A stretch of DNA of 64,000 nucleotides from NCBI RefSeq assembly GCF_965363235.1, contig NC_134839.1:100087743-100151742 (forward strand), given 5' to 3'. A model generated the notes under the pieces. That model was not told where the DNA came from and made no database searches. It worked only from the letters and a program-made list of their open reading frames with translations. The stretch is from Mytilus galloprovincialis. Its lineage: Eukaryota > Mollusca > Bivalvia > Mytilida > Mytilidae. Position numbers and translations under genes: made by a program. Numbering within the stretch: the first letter of the stretch is position 1; each line of letters begins with the position of its first letter. Of the stretch, positions 33,501-42,500 are shown one piece after another.

Positions 33501-36500
33501 GTGAGCACTTAATATAATGTTGTGAGCACTTAATATAATGGTGTGAGCACTGCATATAATGGTGTGAGCACTTAATATAATGTTGTAAGCACTTAATATA
33601 ATGTTGTGAGCACTTAATATAATGGTGTGAGCACTGCATATAATGCTGATCATTAACATAAGGCAGTCATGGCGTTCCATATTATGGACCCCCTAGTCCA
33701 AATAATTATGACGTCTTGAAAGGCTATTATATTTTTTTTCTTTGACGCCTTACTTCGGACTAGGACCCCCCTTTTTTGGACCTCACTAAAAAAAATGTTT
33801 GGTGTTTTTTTATTTACAATTTTCTACAATGTATAAACATATATCAAAATTTTCTACAATGTAAAAATGTATAAACATATATCAAGTCTTAACAATCCAT
33901 TGCTAGTCGATTACAATACCTTTTTTACTATCCATAAGAGCTCCAAGTGAAAAAAGAAGTTCACTTGTGGCTCGTATGAATAGTAAAAAAGGTATTGTAA
34001 TCGACTAGCAATGGATTGTTAAGACTATGTTTATACATTGTAGAAAATTGTAAATAAATAAAAAACACCAAACATTTTCTTTTTTGTGAGGTCCAAAAAA
34101 GGGGGGGTCCATGCCCCAAATACCTGTGGCAGAAGTCAAAATTCAAACAAAATAGTTCCCTAGTGCTATAATATAAGACGCTGCAGGTTCATATCATTTA
34201 CATTCAATGTTTTTTATCGGATATTTTTTGTTACTATCAATGTTGAACCACATTTTTTATTGGATATTTTTTTATTACTATCAATGTTGAACCGCATGTT
34301 GAACCGCAGTTCAACATTGATAGTAAAAAAAATATCCGATTAAAAACGTTGAATGTAAATGATATCAACCTGCAGCGTCTTACATGTCTTATATTATAGG
34401 ACTAAATAGTTCCCCAACTTAATAAATATCGTTCTGGGAACAAATGCAAGTTTCTACGGTTTTAAATACTTTTTGAGAGATAAAAATATGCATTTTAGAA
34501 TACAACTGCTAGAATAGTCAACCTACAGAATTTACCAACCATTGTTTTCATTATATGTTCATGAAACATTTGCGACTGGACATTATATAACCTAGAAACA
34601 ATTAATAATTTGTATACCATTCAGTTGTATCATGTTGACCAGGGTTGACAAAAAGCTGGTATGATGAATAATACTATTGACCATCAAATTCTATACTGAT
34701 CATTGCTGATAGGATCAGCATTTTCCTGTACCCTTATACAAGTAGTGATCGACACATGTTGTACTATAAATCCAAGATTACTCTGACGTCCAACAGCTGT
34801 TTTGGTAATGATGGTTGTATAGCCTCTTAACTAAGGAAATAAGCAGCTACCCATTTTTCTTCTACATATAAATGCATAATAAATATTGTCTATACTGTCA
34901 TGACTGTATATAATTACACATGTAATTATAAACATTAGAAAATTCCTTAATATTTATTTTTTCACAGCTCCTGTAAGCAAGAAAAGGAAATTGGAGCAAT
35001 TTGTGACTGAATTTAAAGAAATAACAGTTGAAGACTGCAAGGTACATTTTATTTTTACTATTTTATTACAAATGTAGAACTGTCTTCATTGTATTCTTTT
35101 GTTTTATGAAAATATAGCAGGTTTATATCCCTGCGTAATTAAAGACTTAATTTCTATGATGAAAATTGTTTTCATTTTCATTTAAGATTAATAAAAAAGC
35201 TATACATATTATCAAGTTGAGCAAAACAAATAAATAGTAAGCGTTGCTACTGTTTTTACCCTAACTAAAAATTAAAAGTATCCTTATGACAGAACAAATT
35301 GTAAGAGTTTTTTAGATTTACTTTAGATGTAAAATTTAGAGAGATGTTGTATTAATGCCAATAAGTAATACATCTATCAGAGACAAACTGACATGGATGT
35401 AAGGTATGTAAGCTAAAAAGATCCCAACATGACAAGATTTTGAACTATTCAATTGAAAAATTCAAATGACATGAATGACCAGATTTATAATAAAACAACA
35501 TAAAATAGAAGGAAACATTTCAAACATTAAATTAAGACAACCACTGAATTTCAGACTCCTGACTTTGGACAGGCACATACAGAATGCATAAATTACAATC
35601 ACAAAGCTTGATATAACACTTCATTTCATTATCATAGTTGTAGCTTAAAATATAATTATAAAAATTAAATGCTATTTTAATAATTTTAAAGGATTGTAAA
35701 AGCCTTGATCAAGCATACATTTTTAATATGAAACGTGGAATAGAAAATGTGCTTAGGTCAACGTTTTACAGCCCAAGAAAATTATAATGAGAAGCACTCT
35801 ATTCTAAAAACTCTTCTGTTTATACAGACTGACTATCCATATGATTTAGAAGTGAACACATATCAGCTGACAGATAATATTACTGTGTCTTGCTATGATG
35901 CAGGAGCAATCGAGGAGATTCTGAAGAAAGATAAAGATGACTCATCATCTGTTGTCAAAGCAACCAGTTGTCATTCTGACTTAGTTCCAAATGTGTATGA
36001 AGGTAACTTACCGTTCTTGAATTATGCCCATTTTATATGTAACTTGGAAGATTGGAATATTTTTGTTTTAAGAATTGAATGCTTCTTTTTGTAAATTTAT
36101 TGTGGTGTAAAAGCGTTGACCGAAGTACATTTTGTATAAAGCGTGAAAGCGCTTTATTCTAAATATGTCTAGGATCATGCAAACACGATTTTTATCAAGT
36201 TTTATTTAATTCACATGTGCACTTTATTGTGGGACCTTGTGTCATCATGAATGATAAATTTTATTCTAATGCAATTGCTTATGGAATAACATGTGATGTG
36301 CAGTTACCCAATCAGAATAAAGTATTATAATAAAACATACATCTAATGTAATTATTCCTTACTGTAAATTAAGTTTTCCTCATCCAAATTTTCTGAAACT
36401 CATAGACAAAGTTGTTCTTTTATTTAAGCTGAGTTCACCATTGGGCACTGTGATTACAAATAGTCTTCTAAAATTACTTTTTAAAATAAAATTTTCCACC

Positions 36501-39500
36501 CACCCACCATAAGAAAGTGCCTAAAGTTGATTTTCTTTTAGAATGATATGAAGTGAATTGTTATCTCCATCCATGAACCCAGTTTGAGACATGTATAAAT
36601 TCTGGTTTAGTGGCAAAGAAATCAAACTAAAACAAAATGATTTGCTATTAAAGTTATTGGCATAATTTTAACTTGAGCCAAAGATGGTACAGTCTTAATC
36701 ATTACATAGAATAGAAATTATAGAAGATATAGGCATGTGACAGATTGCCAATTAAAAATTTTGAAATTATTAAGAAACTAAGGTTTCAACTCCCTCAGGC
36801 AAAGTTGGCTTTAGATGAATTTGCCTATTTACTTCAAGTATTTTTGACGTATAGCTCTTCAATGGTTTCGGTACTTGTACATCTTCGGATTTCAAATGTT
36901 TGGCTTTGAGCGTTCTTGATGAAGGTAAATCCAGAAAAGTGCTCCAGACGCAAGAAATTATTAAACGTGTTGTTTTCAATTTTTTAATTGATTCTTTAAG
37001 CATGTTAAGTTTCAAAATGCTGCAATTGGATAATTTTGCCAAAGTTGAAGCTATGTATAGGTTTTTGATAGTTTGGAGGAGCAGTGCTATTTCCTATTTT
37101 CAAATGTATGATATGAAAGCCAGAGTTGATAAAGCCTTTGTAAAGAAGACTGATATATGATACCTTATACATGTATAGTAGTTAATTTTTTTAACTATCA
37201 GTATTATTTGTTTGTAGGTGGGTTGACTGTGTGGGAATGTGGAATAGATCTTGCTTCATACATAGCCAAGGAAGTAGATTTCACAGATAAAATGGTTCTT
37301 GAGGTAACGTTACAAAGTATGACTGTACTCATGTACATACATTTATACACATTTGATAAAAAACAAAGTTTCTGTGCTATATTATAATTATACTTAAACA
37401 ACCTTCCTATCTATATGAAAAATTGTTGGACTGATTTATATGCTGATGATTCAACTTTACATCTTTCTGGTAATTGTTATCAAACTCTACAGTCAAAGGT
37501 ACAAGAAGATTTACATGGTGTAGAGGAATGGTGCAATGATAACAATATGTTCATCAATGTGATACAATCTTCCACATGCGAAAGTCTTTTTGGCATTAAA
37601 ATTGACCCTTCCCTCACATGGACAAACCAAATTGATGTGATCTGCTCAAAAATTTCATCTAGTCTATATCTACTATTAAAGATTTAAGAAATTTCTAAAT
37701 CTAGACTGCAGAAAATTATTCTATAATGGTTATATCTTGCCACTAATTGATTATTGTTGTATATTGTGGAGTTGTTGTAGCAGTGAGGGTTTAAATATGA
37801 TATAAAAATTACGAAAGAGAGCTGCTAGATTAATACTAGAAACAGACCCTTTCAGTCCTTCTGAGCCCTTATTCAAACGCTTAAACTGGATGACAGATGA
37901 ACAGAGAACAAAATATCACAAGTTTGAGATGACATTTAAGTGCATTAAAAATGATGCCCAATCATATCTTACTTACACGTTTCTGTATGTTTTGGAAAGA
38001 AATCCATACTCCTTGATAAATGCTGTTCAAGGAAACCTCATACTCCCTAAACCAAAAACAGAATTGTTCAAAAAATCTTTTATGTATTCTGGACCATTCT
38101 TGTGGAATAATTTGCCAATATCGTTAAGAAATATCACAACTGTTAATTCTTTGAAATACAAAATAACAGATCATTTATTGAAATCAAACTAGCTGTATAA
38201 ATAATATTAAAAACTGATTATGTCATTATGTTTATTTATTCATCACATTTTATCAAGCTGTATTGAACGTTATTATCATACTTGACTTTTTATACGCCCC
38301 AAAAATTGAAAATTTTTTCGTCGGATCACTTTGGCGTCGTCATTGTCCGAATACTTTTAGTTTTCGCACTCTAACTTTAGTAAAAGTGAATAGAAATCTA
38401 TGAAATTTTAACACAAGGTTTATGACCATAAAAGCAAGGTTGGGATTGATTTTGGGAGTTGAGGTCCCAACAGTTTAGGAATTAGGGGCTAAAAATGGGC
38501 CAAAATAAGCATTATTCTTGGTTTTCGCACCATAACTTTAGTATAAGTAAATAGAAATCTATGAAATTTAAACACAAGGTTTATGACCATAACAGGAAGG
38601 TTGGGTTTGATTTTGGGAGTTTTGGTCCCAACAGTTTAGGAATAAGGGGCCCAAGGGTCCAAAAATGAACTTTGTTTGATTTCATCAAAAATTGAATAAT
38701 TGGGGTTCTTTGATATGCCGAATCTAACTGTGTATGTAGATTCTTAATTTTTGGTCCCGTTTTCAAATTGGTCTTCATTAAGGTTCAAAGGGTCCAAAAT
38801 TAAACTTAGTTTGATTTTAACAAAAAATGAATCCTTGGGGTTCCTTGAAAATGTACTTAGATTTTTGATTATTGGCCCAGTTTTCAAGTTGGTCCAAATC
38901 GGGGTCCAAAATTAAACTTTGTTTGATTTCATCAAAAATTGAATAATTGGGGTTCTTTGATATGCCAAATCTAACTGTGTATGTAGATTCTTAAATTTTG
39001 GTCCCATTTTCAAATTGGTCTACATTAAAGTCCAAAGGGTCCAAAATTAAACTAAGTTTGATTTTAACAAAAATTAAATTCTGGGCTTTTTTGATATGCT
39101 GAATCTAAACATGTACTTAGATTTTTGATTATGGGCCCAGTTTTCAAGTTGGTTCAAATCAGGATCCAAAATTATTATATTAAGTATTGTGCAATAGCAA
39201 GAAATTTTCAATTGCATAGTATTCAGCAATAGCAAGAAATCTTCAATTGCACAGTATTGTGCAATAGCAAGAAATTTTCAATTGCACAGTATTGCGCAAT
39301 AGCAAAAAATCTTCAATTGCACAGTATTGTGCAATAGCAAATATTTTCAATTGCACAGTATTGCGCAATAGCAAGAAATATCTAATTGCACAATATTGTG
39401 CAATAGCAAGAAATTTTCAATTGGAGTTATCTTTCTTTGTCCAGAATAGTAGTTGAATCAACTTAAATCATTGTTTTATACAATATACAATGTATATTCA

Positions 39501-42500
39501 CTTTTACTACCAACTGATAAATTAAAACAATCTTTACCATTCAGTGATTACAAGCACTTTATTTTACATTTCAATATTTTATGATGTAATTGAATGAGTA
39601 TTGTTGCAAACTCCATTAGAAATTTGAATTGAGATCAGTTTTGGAAAAAGGGAAAGGGGGATGTGAAAAAATAAATGGGGGGGGGGGGGTAAATTTTTCT
39701 CATTTCAGATTTCATAAATAAAAAGAAAATTTCTTCAAACATTTTTTTGAGAGGATTAATATTCAACAGCATAGTGAATTGCTCAAAGGCAAAAAAAATA
39801 TTTTAAGTTCATTAGACCACATTCATTCTGTGTCAGAAACCTATGCTGTGTCAACTATTTAATCACAATCCAAATTTAGAGCTGAATCCAGCTTGAATGT
39901 TGTGTCCATACTTGCCCCAACCGTTCAGGGTTCAACCTCTGCGGTTGTATAAAGCTGAGCCCTGCGGAGCATCTGGTTATACTAATGTATATGTTTGCAT
40001 TTTGTTTGATTTTCATGATGAGGGCCTCAGGGAAGATTAGTTATATAGCTAGCTGTGTAACCCTCTTAAAATAAAGTATTGTTGTTGTTGTTAATTAGAA
40101 TGAAATTCAAAACAGTGTGGCTGTGGCCATTGATTGACACATTAAATTCATCCATTGACTGGGACAATTTACGTGAACGTTTGTCTGTAACGACCACTGT
40201 TCACGACGTACCTACGATAGACATTTAAACTGTGGGGTCACCAAAGGTTTCTTAACGCCTTTAATTATAAAATAATTCCAAAAATTAATCAGGAATAACC
40301 TTTATGTTTTGATTTATATAATTGATATAAATCAAAACATCGTTTTATTTCTGATTAATTTTTCGAATTACTTTATTAAGGTGTTGAGAACCTTTGGTGA
40401 CCCCATAGTTTAAGTGTCTTTAAAAAGTACATAGTGAGCAGTGGTCGTTACATACAAACGTTCACCTAAATTGTCCCAGTCAATGGATGAATTTGATGTG
40501 TCAATCAATGGCCACAGCCACACTGTTTTGAATTTCATTCTAAGTGTTTTTTCCCTCTCATTTATTAGGACAGAAATACATGTAACATAGTCTAATATTA
40601 TACACAGATCATGCATCTAGCTCAGTTGCTGTATTCCATTGCTTGAACCTTCACAGTCCTTGCACAGTATACATTAAAAGCTCTTCTATTTTTAAAAAAT
40701 AACATCATTTCTAGAATAAAAGTTAGAGCAATTATTTAAGGTATTAGGCTGTTTACCTGATGCTCATTTATGAAAAGGCCAGAAACTAAAATGATTGGAA
40801 TAAACAATCAACAAAACAGTTACTCAAATGATACAGCCAAAAGCCTTACTATTTATTTTTTCCTTGAAAGTAAACCTGTTGCTATAAAATTCCTTTAAAC
40901 TATCAGTAAGCCTATATAACTTACATTGTATTAGTGATAAGGTATTATGCATCACATTGTTATCCTCTGATTTCTATTTTAGTTAGGATCTGGAGCAGGT
41001 ATTCCAGGGATATGTGCAATGGTATGTGGTGCTAAAGTGGTACATTTCCAAGATTATGTAAGTAAACTGAGTACTTTCAAAATGTTTTATAGAAAAAAAA
41101 TCATTATATTTATCGGCTTCATGACTAAGACTCGTATTTAAATTTGGAAAAAAAAACTACTACAATATTTCAACATTTTTCATGTATTATTTTCCCAAAA
41201 TTGTGTTGCTGTGTTTGATTCATTATAGTATATATACTACAGGTGGTCATTATGAACCTTTTAACATAAATAAAACATCCTGAAATCCAAAAGGATGGTT
41301 TTGACATGTTTTGGTCAGAATAGATCAAAAGCTATTAGAGGGAAACTTTTTTATTATGCCCCCACAGCGACGGAAGGGGCATTTATAAGATGGGCCCTTG
41401 TCCTTCTGTACATCCTTATGCTTCAAAACAAGTTTAAGATCTTTAACCTGAGTTTGCCGTACTAAATGTTATGAAAGATCTACACAATGATTATTACCAA
41501 CATACACAGATCAAGTTTGAATTTGTGTGGTGTCACTTTCATTGCTCTCAAGTTATGTCCCTTTATAAATGAAAAAAATTGTCAGTTTCAGCATCCTTAG
41601 GCAGTTCTTGAGTTATGTCCCTTTGTCCATTGAAAATAGGCAGTTTTATTGACCATTAGGCAGTTCTTGGGTTATTTCCCCCTTTGTCAATTGAAAAATT
41701 TCAGAATTTGCTGTATATTGACAAGCAAGCACGACAGCTGTGTGCTATGGACACATTCTTCATTCATTTTTTAGATTATGAATGATACCAGAGGGAACAT
41801 CAGAATGTTCACTAGGCTACAATCACAAAAATATATAAAGTATTGATGTGTAGAATATATGTTTCACAATTTCTTTGATTTTGTTTTTGCTATTATTGTG
41901 GTCAAACTGTAATTTCAGAATGAAGAAGTTTTAAAAGAATACACAATACCAAATGTTACACAACTCAATATGGATGAGGATGTTAGATGTACATGTAGAT
42001 ATTTCTCTGGTGATTGGTCGCAGTTTTCAGACAAAATAGATAAGAAGCAAAGGTAAATTGCTTGGTTAAAATAATGGCTTTTTTGTTTTAGTCTTCTTCT
42101 AATTAATATCTTCAAAACTTCAATAAAAAAAAATAGAATAAAACACAACTAAGAATAAGTTGAAAAAGGACAACACTAAAGATGAAAGGTAATAGATGAA
42201 AAAATCCCAATAAAGCATTAAACTGATGATTGAGTAACATCAACCCAAATAAAACTAATGAACTTATTTGCCCCTGAAGCTTATGCAGTGCCAATTATAT
42301 TCCCTTGAAGCTTATGTATTGTCTGTTCCACTAGTGGCACCAATGTTGCTCAGGACAAGTAAAATTTCAGTAACAAGTATCACTTGATGATATTAAAATG
42401 AGCCATTTTCCAAAGTAAGTTTTTGAACATAAGAATTACAGGCATCTTATCAATATTATTATACTCATGAACCTCTGTTCATAAAATCACTGCTGTAGAA

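Larger units (their letters stand above)
30018..33681. mobile_element. Foldback-type element, 3.66 kb, with 21-bp arrays in both arms
   Basis: Long inverted repeats: left arm 30018-30439 and right arm 32988-33681. Each has an outer unique end (TATGGAACGCCATGACTGCC...), a 21-bp tandem array, three 'ttgtatgatgagat' repeats and an inner unique segment ending 'aaatttaaacagttattaa'. The arms differ in length because the left array has about 11 units and the right about 24. ATGGACC occurs directly outside at 30011-30017 and, two bases off the other end, at 33684-33690, a likely 7- to 9-bp target duplication as in Foldback/Galileo elements. The middle (30440-32987) holds mussel-type repeats and no transposase. 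Confidence 0.88.

Noticed and set aside
30054..33645. Regular repeats resembling a CRISPR array
   Set aside because: Units are contiguous without unique spacers, the context is eukaryotic, and the array is mirrored in two arms of a foldback element.
33237..33680. 147- and 93-codon repeat ORFs on the minus strand
   Set aside because: Same 21-bp satellite as in the left arm of the foldback element; not genes.
34161..34404. Hairpins as microRNA genes
   Set aside because: Inverted repeats of 100 bp or more with flanking target duplications are explained as transposable elements; no miRNA-like short stem was singled out.
35747..36094. 115-codon ORF as a stand-alone gene
   Set aside because: Its middle part is METTL18 exon 3 (35828-36002). 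The ends read into flanking introns, and the phase of exon 2 selects the 35828 acceptor.
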